DNA of 64,000 bases from Prochlorococcus sp. AG-363-C02 (GCA_003278345.1 QCFH01000001.1:1-64000), one strand, 5' to 3'. Shown: positions 51,142 through 61,821, counted from the first letter of the stretch. The notes: generated from the letters alone by a model not told the origin. Numbers and translations are program-made.

Positions 51142-52440
51142 ATGACTACTGTAACTTCACAAGATCCATCTGCCAAAGCCAAGGCTAAAGCAACAAAATC
51201 AAAGAAAGGTGCTTCCGTAATTAAAGAAAGCAGTAAGAAAACTCAAACAGTTTCCCAGAAAAAAATAAACCCAAAGAAAAAAACTATTACTTCATCAAAA
51301 GTAAATAAAGAAGTCTTAGATACTTCTAGTAAGCATTTAGAAATTGCAGCGGATGAACTTCTTCTTGCTAGTGGAGAAGATCTACAGCCTAATTCTAAAT
51401 TAGAAATCCAACCTGATTCTCTTATTGGTGAATTTAGCGACCAAGAAGCAAGAGAAAAAGCGCTTGCAAGCATCAAGCTTGGTCCTAAAGGAGTTTATAC
51501 AGAAGATTCTATAAGAGTATATTTACAAGAAATTGGTCGCATAAGACTATTGAGGCCTGATGAAGAAATTGAACTTGCAAGAAAAATTGCTGATTTATTG
51601 CACTTAGAAGAGCTTGCAATTCAATTTGAAAGTGAACATGGCCAGCTCCCAACAAAAAAAGAATGGGCTGCGTTGGTCAACATGCCAATGGCAAGATTTA
51701 GACGAAGGCTAATGCTGGCAAGACGAGCCAAAGAAAAAATGGTGCAATCTAACCTGCGACTAGTTGTTTCAATAGCGAAAAAGTATATGAATAGGGGGCT
51801 TTCTTTTCAAGATCTAATTCAAGAGGGAAGTTTAGGTCTTATTAGGGCTGCAGAAAAATTTGATCATGAAAAAGGCTATAAATTCTCAACCTATGCAACT
51901 TGGTGGATTCGTCAAGCTATCACAAGAGCAATTGCAGACCAAAGTAGAACGATAAGACTTCCGGTTCATTTATATGAAACTATTTCAAGAATTAAAAAAA
52001 CCACCAAAGTATTAAGTCAAGAGTTTGGCAGGAAGCCAAGCGAAGAAGAGATTGCTGAAAGCATGGAGATGACAATTGAAAAACTTAGATTTATAGCCAA
52101 AAGTGCTCAATTACCAATATCTTTAGAAACTCCTATTGGGAAAGAGGAAGATTCTCGTCTAGGAGATTTTATTGAATCAGATTCGGAAAACCCTGAATTA
52201 GATGTTGCTAAAACACTACTTAGAGAGGATTTAGAAGGAGTTCTAGCGACTTTAAGTCCTAGAGAAAGAGATGTTCTTAGATTGCGCTATGGTCTAGACG
52301 ATGGCCGAATGAAAACTCTCGAAGAAATCGGACAGATTTTTGATGTAACCAGAGAAAGGATTAGACAAATAGAGGCAAAAGCACTTAGGAAGCTCCGTCA
52401 TCCCAATAGAAACGGGGTTTTAAAAGAGTACATAAAATAA
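51142..52440 (+). CDS. rpoD: Principal RNA polymerase sigma factor (sigma-70 group)
   Basis: A 432-residue sigma-70 protein of the SigA/RpoD group. The N-terminus (about 1-75) is lysine-rich and disordered. Conserved region 1.2 ([29 protein letters not shown]), region 2 ([31 protein letters not shown]), region 3 and region 4 ([21 protein letters not shown]) are complete. The length suits the cyanobacterial primary sigma factor, though group 2 sigmas are similar. Its leader may hold the structured RNA candidate described above. Confidence 0.95.
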   Translation: MTTVTSQDPSAKAKAKATKSKKGASVIKESSKKTQTVSQKKINPKKKTITSSKVNKEVLDTSSKHLEIAADELLLASGEDLQPNSKLEIQPDSLIGEFSDQEAREKALASIKLGPKGVYTEDSIRVYLQEIGRIRLLRPDEEIELARKIADLLHLEELAIQFESEHGQLPTKKEWAALVNMPMARFRRRLMLARRAKEKMVQSNLRLVVSIAKKYMNRGLSFQDLIQEGSLGLIRAAEKFDHEKGYKFSTYATWWIRQAITRAIADQSRTIRLPVHLYETISRIKKTTKVLSQEFGRKPSEEEIAESMEMTIEKLRFIAKSAQLPISLETPIGKEEDSRLGDFIESDSENPELDVAKTLLREDLEGVLATLSPRERDVLRLRYGLDDGRMKTLEEIGQIFDVTRERIRQIEAKALRKLRHPNRNGVLKEYIK

Positions 52441-52515
52441 TTAACCTAATCATTTTTAGCTCTAGTCAAGAAGCGCCTGAGGAAAATTTAAATTGCAAAA
52501 TATTTTCTCCAAGCA

Positions 52516-52534
52516 TCAGACTAATAAAGTCTGA
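52516..52534 (+). promoter_or_regulatory. Perfect 7-bp hairpin between rpoD and hemC
   Basis: TCAGACT pairs with AGTCTGA around the loop AATAA. It is not followed by a T run, so a standard intrinsic terminator on the plus strand is unlikely. It lies 61 bases upstream of the hemC start and may be a leader hairpin or RNA-processing site. Confidence 0.4.
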
Positions 52535-52594
52535 ATGAAACAATTACATAATGTCATTCTCATGAGTAAGGTGAATGTGTAAATAGAATTACTA

Positions 52595-53542
52595 ATGGCT
52601 CTAGACCAAGTGCGTATTGCCTCACGACGCAGCCAGCTAGCCATGGTGCAAACAAACTGGGTAAAAGATGAGCTTAAAAAGGCCTATCCCAGTATTGATA
52701 TTTCAATAGAAGCCATGGCAACTCAAGGAGATAAAATTCTTGATGTTGCTCTTGCAAAAATTGGAGACAAGGGCCTTTTCACTAAAGAACTTGAAGCCCA
52801 GATGCTTATAGGACGTGCCGATATAGCCGTTCATTCATTAAAAGATCTTCCAACCAATCTTCCTGAGGGACTAATGCTTGGGTGCATTACCGAAAGAGAA
52901 AATCCTGCTGATGCACTAGTGGTAAATAAAAAATTTAAAGACTATCAATTAAGCAACCTACCTGCAGGGTCAATTGTTGGAACAAGTTCTTTAAGAAGAT
53001 TGGCCCAACTTAGATACCACTTCCCAGAACTTGTTTTCAAAGATGTTAGAGGGAATGTTATTACTCGTTTAGAAAAGTTAGATGCAGGAAATTATGACTG
53101 CCTTATATTAGCTGCGGCAGGTTTAACTAGACTTGGATTTAGCAATAGAATCCACCAACTTATTCCTAGTGAAATATCTCTTCACGCTGTTGGCCAAGGT
53201 GCTTTAGGCATTGAATGTGTTCAACACAAAGAAGAAGTTCTTCAAATAATTAAGGCCCTTGAACATAATGAAACTTCACAAAGGTGCCTTGCAGAGAGAG
53301 AATTCCTTAGGGAGCTCGAAGGGGGCTGCCAAGTTCCTATTGGAGTTCATACTCAAATAGAAAACGGTGAATTAACTCTTTCTGGAATGGTTGCAAGTCT
53401 TGATGGGAAGAAACTTATAAAAGATTCAGAATCAGGGCCTTCTATTAATCCAGAAAAAATAGGTAAACAACTTGCAAATAAACTTAAGTCTCAAGGGGCA
53501 ATGGAAATTCTTGAAGAGATATTTAAAGAAGCTAGGCCTTAA
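52595..53542 (+). CDS. hemC: Hydroxymethylbilane synthase (porphobilinogen deaminase)
   Basis: HemC (315 aa) polymerises four porphobilinogens into hydroxymethylbilane, the common tetrapyrrole precursor. [18 protein letters not shown], the catalytic Asp context [26 protein letters not shown] and the dipyrromethane-attachment Cys in [17 protein letters not shown] are intact. A symmetrical terminator follows its stop. Confidence 0.97.
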   Translation: MALDQVRIASRRSQLAMVQTNWVKDELKKAYPSIDISIEAMATQGDKILDVALAKIGDKGLFTKELEAQMLIGRADIAVHSLKDLPTNLPEGLMLGCITERENPADALVVNKKFKDYQLSNLPAGSIVGTSSLRRLAQLRYHFPELVFKDVRGNVITRLEKLDAGNYDCLILAAAGLTRLGFSNRIHQLIPSEISLHAVGQGALGIECVQHKEEVLQIIKALEHNETSQRCLAEREFLRELEGGCQVPIGVHTQIENGELTLSGMVASLDGKKLIKDSESGPSINPEKIGKQLANKLKSQGAMEILEEIFKEARP

Positions 53543-53548
53543 TATAAA

Positions 53549-53578
53549 TTTTTAAGAGTTGGCAAAAACTCTTAAAAA
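53549..53578. terminator. Bidirectional terminator between hemC and ppa
   Basis: TTTTTAAGAGTT (53549-53560) and AACTCTTAAAAA (53567-53578) are perfect 12-base inverted arms around a 6-base loop GGCAAA. The outer A/T tracts give a U tail in either direction. It lies exactly between two convergent stops (53542 and 53587), so it should end both transcripts. Confidence 0.85.
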
Positions 53579-53586
53579 TATTCTTT

Positions 53587-54174
53587 CTAATCAACCAGCC
53601 GCGGTTCAATTTCGGATAAATAGCGACTTTCGCATGTTTTGATAATCTCAACTGCTTTTTCCGTTCCAAAAAAGCCATTAACGGTACATGTTCCTGGCTT
53701 TTTTAAATCTTTATAGTGTTCCCAATAATAAGTCGTTTCTTTTATCCAATGTGGACCAAGCATTTCAAAACTAGTTAAGTGATCCAAACGTTTGTCATCT
53801 GCAATAACTGCAATAACTTTGTCATCTACTTCTCCACCATCATCAAAAGTCATAATTCCAATAATTCTTGCCTCAACAACTGAGCCTGGAATTAAAGGCT
53901 CTGTAACTCCAACGATTTCTATATCTAAAGGGTCTCCATCCTCATCCCATGTACGTGGAATACATCCATACGCAAAAGGGTAAGCCAAAGAAGAATACCC
54001 AACTCGATCAAGCTTTAAATGACCTGTTTCAGTTATTAACTCGTATTTATTAATGGTATTTGAATTCAGTTCAACGATAGTATTCACCCTTAAACTTCTT
54101 TCATCAGCAAAAGCAGGCAGAATATGAAGCAAATTTGGCATACTGCGACTAGGAGATTGGTCTAAATTGGCCAT
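53587..54174 (-). CDS. ppa: Inorganic pyrophosphatase, canonical active site
   Basis: A 195-residue family I pyrophosphatase with an extended N-terminus (SRSMPNLLHILPAFADERSL). It has the full signature DEDGDPLDIEIVG and the second Asp pair in FDDGGEVDDKVI, and YPFAYGCIPRTW and YYWEHYKDLKKPG follow the family. This copy should be the active enzyme, unlike the one at 38049. The sequence is closer to the eukaryotic/plastid-like longer type than to the short bacterial type, which suggests a separate origin. Its stop faces a shared terminator. Confidence 0.94.
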   Translation of the reverse strand: MANLDQSPSRSMPNLLHILPAFADERSLRVNTIVELNSNTINKYELITETGHLKLDRVGYSSLAYPFAYGCIPRTWDEDGDPLDIEIVGVTEPLIPGSVVEARIIGIMTFDDGGEVDDKVIAVIADDKRLDHLTSFEMLGPHWIKETTYYWEHYKDLKKPGTCTVNGFFGTEKAVEIIKTCESRYLSEIEPRLVD

Positions 54175-54201
54175 AAATGAAAAAATACCTATCCTTTCAT
54201 C

Positions 54202-55758
54202 TTAAGTGGTCATAAGCATCTTCAACTTATTCTCTAAATAATTCAAAAATGGAATACTAGATAAATCGCTACCAGAAACTTTCTTTACCAGTTGCTCTGC
54301 ATTTACTTGACGTCCATAATGATGGACTTCATTCCTTAACCATTTGAGAAGCTCTTTCTCATTTCCTTCTTTTATACATTCTCCTATTGGATCTTCGCCT
54401 TTAAAACCTTTTTGAGTAAGTGATGAAGCCATAGCTTCTGATAATTGCGCACTAATTAAATGGCCAAGTAAATAAGAAGGAAAATAGCCAAAGGAACCTT
54501 CACTCCAATGAACATCTTGCAAGCAGCCTTCAGAATCATTCTTAGGAGATACCCCAAGAAGATCTTTATATCTTTTATTCCATTCTCTTGGAAGGTCCCA
54601 AACATCTAATCCTTCTTGAAGTAACGCAATCTCTAGATCAGTTCTTATTAGAATATGTAATCCATAACTCAATTCATCCGCTTCGACCCTATTCAGTCCA
54701 GGAATCAATGGATTCATTGCTTGCCATAGATCTGAAGAATTTTTCAAAGGTGCACCTTCATTAGCAAAGTAAGTCCAGAAGCGTTCTGAGAAATCTTTGC
54801 TTCTCGCAACTCTATTCTCCCAAAAAAGAGATTGGCTCTCATGAACTCCCATTGATGTGGCTTGACCTAAAGGCCATGCAAACCACTGATGATTCTCCAA
54901 AGGTAACCCCTGCTCATAAAGAGAATGCCCCCACTCATGAGCAGTAGCTAAAAAGCATGAGAAAGGTTGCCCCTCAACAATCCTTGTCGTCAATCGGAAA
55001 TCTTGCGGTCCTAGGGTTATAGAAAAAGGATGAGGAGATTTTGCTAAAGATGTGATTTTTTGATTACGACCCCATTGATTTAATAAAATCTCGCAAAGTT
55101 TTTGTTGAGACTTTTGATCTAGATCCCATTTGGGAAGCTTTTTAGAAGACACCTCATTTGCCTTCGCTATTAATTCAGGCAAGCGAGTTCTTAAAGGATC
55201 AAATAATTCATTTAATCGTTTAATTGTCAAATCAGGTTCAAAAGGTTGCGCCAAAGTTTCCCAACAACTACGAGATTCATTAAGTTGATTTGCTTGCTCT
55301 ACCCGTAAATGAACTAATTTTTTAAGTGCAGGAGCAAATCTCTTGTAATCATTATTTTCTTTTGCTTCTTTCCAAAGAGAGTATCCTTCTGTTTGTGCTT
55401 TAGCAAGATGAACAACTAGTTTTGCATCAAGTTTTTTTTGGCGGCTTAGTTCTAACTCTAAAAGATCTAAATTTGTAATTTTCTTTTTAATGTCAGTATC
55501 TGCTTCAAGAGCTTCTATCTGTATTTCTTCTCTAGCTTCTTTAATTAAGTCCTCAAATTCTGTACTACTTTGCCTGGCGTGAAGCCACTTTGCCAAAAAG
55601 CTTAATTCTTCTCCCCTCCAAGCAGCTCCATTTGAAGGCATGGATGTATTCTGGTCCCAATATAATGTGCTGTGAATAGATCCAAGGATCTGAGTTTCTC
55701 GAAGATATCCACCAAGTTTTTGCCAAGAGGTACTAGTCAATGATTTTTTGCCAATCAA
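54202..55758 (-). CDS. M32 family carboxypeptidase (Taq type)
   Basis: A 518-residue zinc metallocarboxypeptidase. The active-site motif HEWGHSLYEQGLP (HExxH), the VHESQSLFWENRVARS block (HESQ) and the late HILIRTDLEIALLQEGLDV region are characteristic. The length is typical. These enzymes remove C-terminal residues with broad specificity, probably in cytoplasmic peptide turnover. It is 27 bases upstream of ppa on the same strand. Confidence 0.93.
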   Translation of the reverse strand: MIGKKSLTSTSWQKLGGYLRETQILGSIHSTLYWDQNTSMPSNGAAWRGEELSFLAKWLHARQSSTEFEDLIKEAREEIQIEALEADTDIKKKITNLDLLELELSRQKKLDAKLVVHLAKAQTEGYSLWKEAKENNDYKRFAPALKKLVHLRVEQANQLNESRSCWETLAQPFEPDLTIKRLNELFDPLRTRLPELIAKANEVSSKKLPKWDLDQKSQQKLCEILLNQWGRNQKITSLAKSPHPFSITLGPQDFRLTTRIVEGQPFSCFLATAHEWGHSLYEQGLPLENHQWFAWPLGQATSMGVHESQSLFWENRVARSKDFSERFWTYFANEGAPLKNSSDLWQAMNPLIPGLNRVEADELSYGLHILIRTDLEIALLQEGLDVWDLPREWNKRYKDLLGVSPKNDSEGCLQDVHWSEGSFGYFPSYLLGHLISAQLSEAMASSLTQKGFKGEDPIGECIKEGNEKELLKWLRNEVHHYGRQVNAEQLVKKVSGSDLSSIPFLNYLENKLKMLMTT

Positions 55759-55999
55759 TTAAGACTAATGTCAACTTGAAATAAAAACATATTGTATGAG
55801 TATTCATAAGTCTTTAAAGACTAGTAAATTTTTGTCATTCTTTAAAGAGAAATTTTTTGCGGACAACATTAATAGAAAATTTCTTAAACCTTTTTATTAT
55901 AAAATTTACTCATAATGGCTATTTTTAAAGCTACTATTAATGAGACTGGATTGGCACTTATGAAGTCAACTCTAGAATTTATATTTATCTACTATCAAG

Positions 56000-56638
56000 G
56001 TGAAACAATTTATTTCTCAACTTTCTATTAATAGCAAAGGCGAAGGATTTATAAATTTAACTGATGCCATTAACCGTTGGATTAAAGTAAAAAAAATAAG
56101 AGAGGGTATATTAGTAATTACATGTCAACATACCAGCTGCAGCCTAATAATAAATGAAAATGCTGATCCAAGAGTACTTCAAGATCTTGCGGCATATATG
56201 AAAGCAATTGTACCAGAAATAGGATTTAAATCTATTCTTAGAAATGAAGAAATAAAAGAATATCTTCATTCAGAAGAAGGTTTAGATGATATGCCTGCAC
56301 ATATAAAAACAACTCTAACTTCAAGCAACCTTTCTATTAGCATACGAGAATCAATGCTAGATCTAGGGACTTGGCAGGCAATTTATCTATGGGAGCATAG
56401 ATATTCTAGTAATGTAAGAAAAATCAATCTTCATGCAATAGGCGAAACAGGTGCAATTAAGCTAGAAGAATCTTACGAAGGGTTTAATACAGTCATGTCA
56501 ACAGATGACCCAGCGAAGCTAAATAAAATCGTATTAGATAGTATTAACCCAGTTAGTTCATCTGATGAAAATGGCTCAGATACAAAAACAGATCTTTTGA
56601 TTGACCGGATTCATGATCTAACAGAACCTACACAATAA
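56000..56638 (+). CDS. YjbQ family protein with C-terminal extension
   Basis: A 212-residue member of the YjbQ/UPF0047 family, linked to secondary thiamine-phosphate synthase activity. The core (about 1-145) has CQHTSCSLIINENADP, the DDMPAHIKTTL motif and LGTWQAIYLWEHR. About 65 further residues (polar, Asp/Ser rich) extend past the usual end. The frame opens at GTG 56000; a stop at 55973 leaves no ATG upstream. The next gene starts 10 bases later. Confidence 0.88.
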   Translation: MKQFISQLSINSKGEGFINLTDAINRWIKVKKIREGILVITCQHTSCSLIINENADPRVLQDLAAYMKAIVPEIGFKSILRNEEIKEYLHSEEGLDDMPAHIKTTLTSSNLSISIRESMLDLGTWQAIYLWEHRYSSNVRKINLHAIGETGAIKLEESYEGFNTVMSTDDPAKLNKIVLDSINPVSSSDENGSDTKTDLLIDRIHDLTEPTQ

Positions 56639-56648
56639 CTGAATCAAT

Positions 56649-56939
56649 ATGTCTATGGACAGAAGAATTTTATCTACTGCTGAAATCAGCAATTACTGTG
56701 AAGCTATACCTCTATGGAAACTTAAAGACAATAAATCCCTTTCAAGAAAATTCCATTTCAAAAATTTTATTCAAGCCTTTGCCTTTATGACTAAGGTTGC
56801 AATTATTGCTGAAAAAATGTCCCATCATCCTGAATGGAGCAATGTTTATGCTGATGTAGAAATAAGTTTAACAACTCATGACTTAGGTGGACTAAGCAAT
56901 CTTGACTTCAAACTTGCCAAATCTATTGACGAACTTTAA
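56649..56939 (+). CDS. Pterin-4a-carbinolamine dehydratase
   Basis: A 96-residue PCD/DCoH-like enzyme that dehydrates 4a-hydroxytetrahydropterins. [39 protein letters not shown] with the HHPE motif and [13 protein letters not shown] are characteristic. No phenylalanine hydroxylase is visible in the window; in cyanobacteria the protein may support molybdopterin or folate/pterin chemistry. It is probably cotranscribed with the YjbQ gene. Confidence 0.92.
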   Translation: MSMDRRILSTAEISNYCEAIPLWKLKDNKSLSRKFHFKNFIQAFAFMTKVAIIAEKMSHHPEWSNVYADVEISLTTHDLGGLSNLDFKLAKSIDEL

Positions 56940-56981
56940 GGTGTTTTAATTAACTAAACTGTAAAATCTTTCACATATAAC

Positions 56982-58037
56982 ATGAATACTGAACTATCAA
57001 TCCATAAGAATGTAGAAGAATCAAAATCAATACCTGTAACTATCCTTACAGGTTTCCTTGGGGCTGGCAAAACGACACTACTTAATAATATTCTAGAGAA
57101 CCAAAAAGGGATAAAGACAGCAGTAATAGTAAATGAATTCGGAGAAATAGGTATCGATAATGATCTAATAGTAAGCACCGGTGAAGATATGATTGAACTA
57201 AGTAATGGCTGTATATGTTGTTCTATTAATGGAGAGTTACTTAATTCAGTAGAGAAAATCATAGAGAAGAAAGAAACAATAGATTATATAATCGTTGAAA
57301 CAACAGGGCTGGCAGATCCTCTGCCAGTTGCAATGACATTTTTAGGAAGTGATCTTAGAGAAAAAACACGCCTTGATTCAATTATAACTATTATAGATGC
57401 TGAGAATTTTAACAATAGTATTTTAGAAAGTGAAGTTGCCAAGTCTCAGCTAATACATGCAGATATCTTATTAATAAATAAATGTGATCTAGTTAATAAT
57501 GAAAAAGTTTTAGAAATAGAAGAAATATTATCAGATTTTAAAACAGATCCAAGAATATTAAAATGTTGCAATGGTAAAGTAGCTTTATCTCTTTTATTAA
57601 GTGTAGGACTTTTTGAATCTGACAATATTCATATAGGAAAAGATAAACATAAAGAAGATGTTTCAAATAATCACCATCACCATCACCATCACCATCACCA
57701 TCACCATCATGAAAATAGTGAAAAGAATGATATAGAAGGATTTACATCAATTTCATTTAAATCCGAAGAACCTCTTTCTCTTAGAAGGTTTCAGAATTTC
57801 CTAGACAATCAATTACCCTCTGAAGTGTTCAGAGCTAAAGGCATATTGTGGTTTTACGAAAGTAACAAAAGATATGTTTTTCACCTTGCAGGGAAAAGAT
57901 TCTCAATTGATGATTCTGAATGGCATTCTGAAAAGAACAATCAACTTGTTTTTATTGGTAAAAATCTTGAACATGAAAAGCTAATTAATCAACTTGAAGC
58001 CTGCATTAATAAAGATTTAGTTGAAGATTTTGAATAA
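56982..58037 (+). CDS. G3E-family metal-trafficking GTPase with polyhistidine stretch (COG0523)
   Basis: A 351-residue CobW/ZNG1-like GTPase. The P-loop [18 protein letters not shown], the metal-binding CxCC motif [11 protein letters not shown], the ETTGLADP switch and NKCDLV are present. Thirteen consecutive histidines at 57672-57710 come from a CACCAT repeat, just before the CobW C-terminal domain (about 250-345). Such proteins deliver or store zinc or other metals. It overlaps the following ABC permease by 17 bases, so a metal homeostasis unit is likely. Confidence 0.92.
   Translation: MNTELSIHKNVEESKSIPVTILTGFLGAGKTTLLNNILENQKGIKTAVIVNEFGEIGIDNDLIVSTGEDMIELSNGCICCSINGELLNSVEKIIEKKETIDYIIVETTGLADPLPVAMTFLGSDLREKTRLDSIITIIDAENFNNSILESEVAKSQLIHADILLINKCDLVNNEKVLEIEEILSDFKTDPRILKCCNGKVALSLLLSVGLFESDNIHIGKDKHKEDVSNNHHHHHHHHHHHHHENSEKNDIEGFTSISFKSEEPLSLRRFQNFLDNQLPSEVFRAKGILWFYESNKRYVFHLAGKRFSIDDSEWHSEKNNQLVFIGKNLEHEKLINQLEACINKDLVEDFE
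57672..57710 (+). repeat. CACCAT hexanucleotide repeat encoding His13
   Basis: Six tandem CACCAT units plus a final CAT encode thirteen histidines in frame within the G3E GTPase gene. Such a pure repeat is prone to slippage in 6-base steps, which would change the number of metal-binding histidines without shifting the frame. Confidence 0.9.
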
Positions 58038-59571
58038 AATAAACTTTTTATTTTCAAATCTAGTGCAAAAAAAAATTTTGCTAGATGCTTTTGCAATATT
58101 ATTATCCATAATTCTTCTTTGGCCTGTATTAAATTTATTCACAGAAGGATTTAGTGTAATTAGCTCTAGAGAAATAAGCCTAGGTGCAGACGGTATCAAG
58201 CAAATAAAGGGAACTATTTTACTTGTGATTTTTTGTTCATTAAGTGGGGGTGTAATTGGTACAGCCAATGGATGGTTGCTTACAAACTGCTCCTTTAAAG
58301 GCCAAAAATATCTAAGGCTTGCTCAGCTTTTACCACTAGCTACTCCTGCTTATTTACTATCCGCAATTTTAATTGATATTGGAAGCATTTATGGAATAAG
58401 AGTTCATGGAATGATCTGGGGTGTTTTAGTAATGTCAATGACTACATATCCTTATGTGTTTCTTTTAAGTGCAGAAAGCTTTGCTAAATGTGGTCAAAGT
58501 CAAATTGAAGCTTGTCGAAGTTTAGGAATTGGACCATGGAGCAGCTTTAAGCGAATATCTTTACCTCTAGCAATACCATCAATAGGCGCAGGGATTGCAC
58601 TATTAGCAATGGAAGTAATTAATGAGCTTGGAGCAGTGCAACTTCTAAACATACCAAGCATCTCAGCTGGAATAATTGAAAACTGGATTATCAAAGGCAA
58701 TCCATCAGGTGCTATATCACTTGCATTTATTGCATTACTAATTGTCCTAGTTCTTCTTGCCTTCGAGAAAAGATTAAGAAGAAATAGTAGACGATGGAGC
58801 GAAGGAAAAAATCTAATAGAAAGAGACAAATGGGAACTAAAAGGAGTTAGAGCAATATTTGCTCAATTCTTAGCTATTCTTCCAACTTTATTCACACTAG
58901 GTATACCTTTGTTATGGGTAATAATCAACATCGATCAAATTAGCCAAGGGTTTGATCTTGATATTATTCAATTAACACTTAGAAGTTTCATTCTTGGTAT
59001 TTCAGCCGCCTCATTAACAGTATTTTTTGCAATATTTTTAAGCATTTGCAAAAGATGGAATAAAAGCAAATGGATGAGAGCTATTTCATTTCTTTCAGGT
59101 ATTGGCTATGCAATTCCAGGAGCTGTTATAGCTCTAGCCCTTCTATCTTTTTCTAGTTTTAATTGGAGTATTCCCTCTCTAATTTTATTACTTTGGGGAT
59201 ATTCAATTAGGTTTCTGGTGGTTTCAAAAGGTGGTTTAGATGCTGGACTAGAAAGACTGAATCCAAACATTGAGGAAGCCGCAATGATTCTTGGGGAAGA
59301 GTGGACTGGTATTTTAAAAAAAATACATATACCTCTACTAAAAGGACCAATTATAGTAGGTGCTCTTTTGATTTTTGTAGATACTATTAAGGAATTACCT
59401 CTTACATTTATTCTAAGACCATTTGACTTTGACACTCTTTCGGTAAGGATATTTCAATATGCAGGAGATGAAAGAATGGCTGAATCAATTATTCCTGGAT
59501 TAATAGTCCTTAGCTTAGGTTTATTAGCATCAATAGCACTAATGCCAAGTATAGATTCTAAAAACAATTAA
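58021..59571 (+). CDS. ABC transporter permease, iron(III)-type (FutB/SfuB-like)
   Basis: A 516-residue double permease, about 12 membrane helices, with two EAA loops ([25 protein letters not shown] and [23 protein letters not shown]). This fused ThiP/SfuB form is used by ferric iron uptake (Fut) systems in cyanobacteria. Neither the ATPase nor the binding protein is beside it, so they must be elsewhere. It starts at a TTG inside the end of the G3E GTPase gene. Confidence 0.88.
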   Translation: MKILNKINFLFSNLVQKKILLDAFAILLSIILLWPVLNLFTEGFSVISSREISLGADGIKQIKGTILLVIFCSLSGGVIGTANGWLLTNCSFKGQKYLRLAQLLPLATPAYLLSAILIDIGSIYGIRVHGMIWGVLVMSMTTYPYVFLLSAESFAKCGQSQIEACRSLGIGPWSSFKRISLPLAIPSIGAGIALLAMEVINELGAVQLLNIPSISAGIIENWIIKGNPSGAISLAFIALLIVLVLLAFEKRLRRNSRRWSEGKNLIERDKWELKGVRAIFAQFLAILPTLFTLGIPLLWVIINIDQISQGFDLDIIQLTLRSFILGISAASLTVFFAIFLSICKRWNKSKWMRAISFLSGIGYAIPGAVIALALLSFSSFNWSIPSLILLLWGYSIRFLVVSKGGLDAGLERLNPNIEEAAMILGEEWTGILKKIHIPLLKGPIIVGALLIFVDTIKELPLTFILRPFDFDTLSVRIFQYAGDERMAESIIPGLIVLSLGLLASIALMPSIDSKNN

Positions 59572-59603
59572 AATTATTCTTATCATTAAATAAGATTCTT
59601 AAA

Positions 59604-60587
59604 CTATTTAATCAACCTTTCAAAAGTCCTTTTTAAAATCAAAATAAAAGGGATAAACAAATCAGCAATGCTTGCCAATAATCTGTAATAGATTAAAACA
59701 AGCAATAAAGATTCCGTTGGTATACTTTGTCCTAGAGTTAGCAATATAAACGATTCAAATATCCCAATTCCTCCAGGAGCTGATGGAACTAATAATCCTA
59801 TAGTCCAAGCGGAAGAAAATAGAAATATCCAACGAGATATAGAAATATTATCATGTATTAGAAAAGCATTTAAGCAACACCAAAAAGCTGCAAATCTCAA
59901 TAGAATAAATAATATTTCTAATATAAATGAATTAAAAGGGAAGGCTGAAGATGGATTAATTGCCCTAAAAGATTCTTTACCAAAATCAATCTTTTCTCCA
60001 AACTTCTTAAATTGCATTATTTTAATTGCACCTAACTGGAGTAATAAGCTTCCCCTAAAGCGCCTAGCCAATAAAATAGAGGGAATAAAAAAAATCAATA
60101 ATGAAATGTTTTTTAAATCGGTGATAGGAAGTAAAAATAATGCAGCTGACATCATCAAAAAAGGCTCGAGCAAAACAGATGTAAAAGCTTGCTCAGGCGT
60201 AATTGAAGAACTTAAAACACGAAACCTCTCCAGGAAGTGCCATATGCCGCCAGGCAAATACTTAAGCGAATTTGTTCTAAGAAATAAATATATAATGTTT
60301 ACATTATGTTTCTCATTGCCCAACCATTTAATTAACTCTTTCCATGCAATCCCATTAACTATTATACTAACAATGCTAAATATGCAGCCAAGAGATAAAA
60401 AATATATTACCTCTTTATTTAATTCTTCCTTAAGAATACTATCAAAATTAATATAGATTGTAATTGCAACAAATCCAATACTTAAATATGTTAAAAATGC
60501 TTTAAAATATTTGAAAGAAATTATATTTTTTATTATATATATTATACTTTTATACAAATTTCTAAAGCAATAAATTAATAATTCCAT
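59604..60587 (-). CDS. Polytopic membrane protein, LPG-synthase/flippase (UPF0104) type
   Basis: A 327-residue membrane protein with about eight helices, resembling the UPF0104/lysylphosphatidylglycerol synthase transmembrane domain. Conserved pieces are YLPGGIWHFLERFR and VPSAPGGIGIFESFILLTLGQ. Related proteins are proposed lipid flippases or glycosyltransferase partners; there is no catalytic synthase domain. Its start overlaps the end of larC by 13 bases. Confidence 0.82.
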   Translation of the reverse strand: MELLIYCFRNLYKSIIYIIKNIISFKYFKAFLTYLSIGFVAITIYINFDSILKEELNKEVIYFLSLGCIFSIVSIIVNGIAWKELIKWLGNEKHNVNIIYLFLRTNSLKYLPGGIWHFLERFRVLSSSITPEQAFTSVLLEPFLMMSAALFLLPITDLKNISLLIFFIPSILLARRFRGSLLLQLGAIKIMQFKKFGEKIDFGKESFRAINPSSAFPFNSFILEILFILLRFAAFWCCLNAFLIHDNISISRWIFLFSSAWTIGLLVPSAPGGIGIFESFILLTLGQSIPTESLLLVLIYYRLLASIADLFIPFILILKRTFERLIK

Positions 60588-61804
60588 TCTTCTTCTGGCA
60601 AAAATTTTTCTAAGGACTTGTATATCTCTTCTCTTACATAATTAACTGAAACTGATCTTTCAAGGCTGATTCGAGTCAATTCATCATGCTCTACCTTGAA
60701 AGTTAACTTTCCATCAGGTCTGCAGACTTGCTTTACAGATAATTCTCCAAAAATAGTAGAACATTTTCCAGTTCTACGTGGCAGAACCCAACGTCCTTCA
60801 ACATGTTCTCTTAATCCAATTGTTGATCCAAAAGAAAACCAAGCACTACGAACTTTATCTTTATTATTGGCGTTTGCTATAGCTGTTATTGAAACACCTA
60901 ATCTTCCTTTCTTCATTTGTACTGGATAGGAAATTACTTCAATCGCTCCATGCTCTCTAAGCTGATTAGAAAGAAGTGCGAGGTCTTCTGGTGAAGAATC
61001 ATCAATCCAGGCTTGCTGAATTACTATTGATTCCCATTGAGCTCCCTTTAAGTTTTTTTCAATAGGACTATATATATCACCATCTAATAGAAATATTCTC
61101 AATAAATTTGGCCTATTAAATTTATTTTGACCTAATCCAATGCCTATAGAGTTAATCTCAAAAAATGAAGGCCTTTGAAAAGCATTACCTAAAACAATTA
61201 AAAGTGCCAAGCCCGTTGGGGTAGTGACTTCACCCTCTAAATTTTTATCTGCAATAAGCCTTATGTTGTGATTTTTAGCTAATTCAACCACTGCAGGTAC
61301 AGGGACTGGCAATCGCCCATGAGAAGTTTGCACAAAACCACTGCCAGCTGGTGGGTAGTCACATAAAACACATTTAAGGTTTAGATATTCAACTGCTGCA
61401 CATACTCCAACAATGTCAACTAATGAGTCAATACATCCAATTTCATGAAAATGAACATGCTCAACATCAATTCCATGAACAAATGACTCAGCTTCTGCAA
61501 GTATTCCAAACACTTTTAAAATCTTATCCCTTAGAGAAATATTTAGATTAGAAGAACTTATTAAATTCTTTATATCTATCCAGTTTTTATATTTATAATT
61601 TAAATTCCTATCTTCAATAGAAACTTTAATTCCTCTTAGATTAAAAGTTTTAGATTCTTTATATATAAACTCATAATCATTAGAGAGTCCTAAAGATTTC
61701 AAAGGTTCATTGATAATCTCAGGAGGAACACCCAAATCAATCAATCCACCAAGTAGCATATCTCCTGAAACACCATTAGAGCAATCAATAAAAAGACTTT
61801 TCAT
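60575..61804 (-). CDS. larC: LarC-family nickel insertion protein (DUF111)
   Basis: A 409-residue LarC-like protein, which in lactobacilli adds nickel to the pincer nucleotide cofactor of lactate racemase. LFIDCSNGVSGDMLLGGLIDLG, HVHFHEIGCIDSLVDIVG and the TTPTGLALL block match the family. LarA, LarB and LarE are not in this window, so the target enzyme is unknown. It begins 17 bases downstream of the next gene on the same strand. Confidence 0.9.
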   Translation of the reverse strand: MKSLFIDCSNGVSGDMLLGGLIDLGVPPEIINEPLKSLGLSNDYEFIYKESKTFNLRGIKVSIEDRNLNYKYKNWIDIKNLISSSNLNISLRDKILKVFGILAEAESFVHGIDVEHVHFHEIGCIDSLVDIVGVCAAVEYLNLKCVLCDYPPAGSGFVQTSHGRLPVPVPAVVELAKNHNIRLIADKNLEGEVTTPTGLALLIVLGNAFQRPSFFEINSIGIGLGQNKFNRPNLLRIFLLDGDIYSPIEKNLKGAQWESIVIQQAWIDDSSPEDLALLSNQLREHGAIEVISYPVQMKKGRLGVSITAIANANNKDKVRSAWFSFGSTIGLREHVEGRWVLPRRTGKCSTIFGELSVKQVCRPDGKLTFKVEHDELTRISLERSVSVNYVREEIYKSLEKFLPEEEWNY

Positions 61805-61821
61805 TTTGAATTATCACAAAA

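Noticed and set aside
55914-56030. Possible 38-aa ORF (MAIFKATINETG...) before and overlapping the YjbQ gene
   Set aside because: It has no clear ribosome site, is low in information and overlaps the YjbQ start in another frame.
59578-59595. Hairpin TCTTAT/ATAAGA between the ABC permease and the UPF0104 gene
   Set aside because: It is only 6 AT-rich base pairs, which can occur by chance in this composition.
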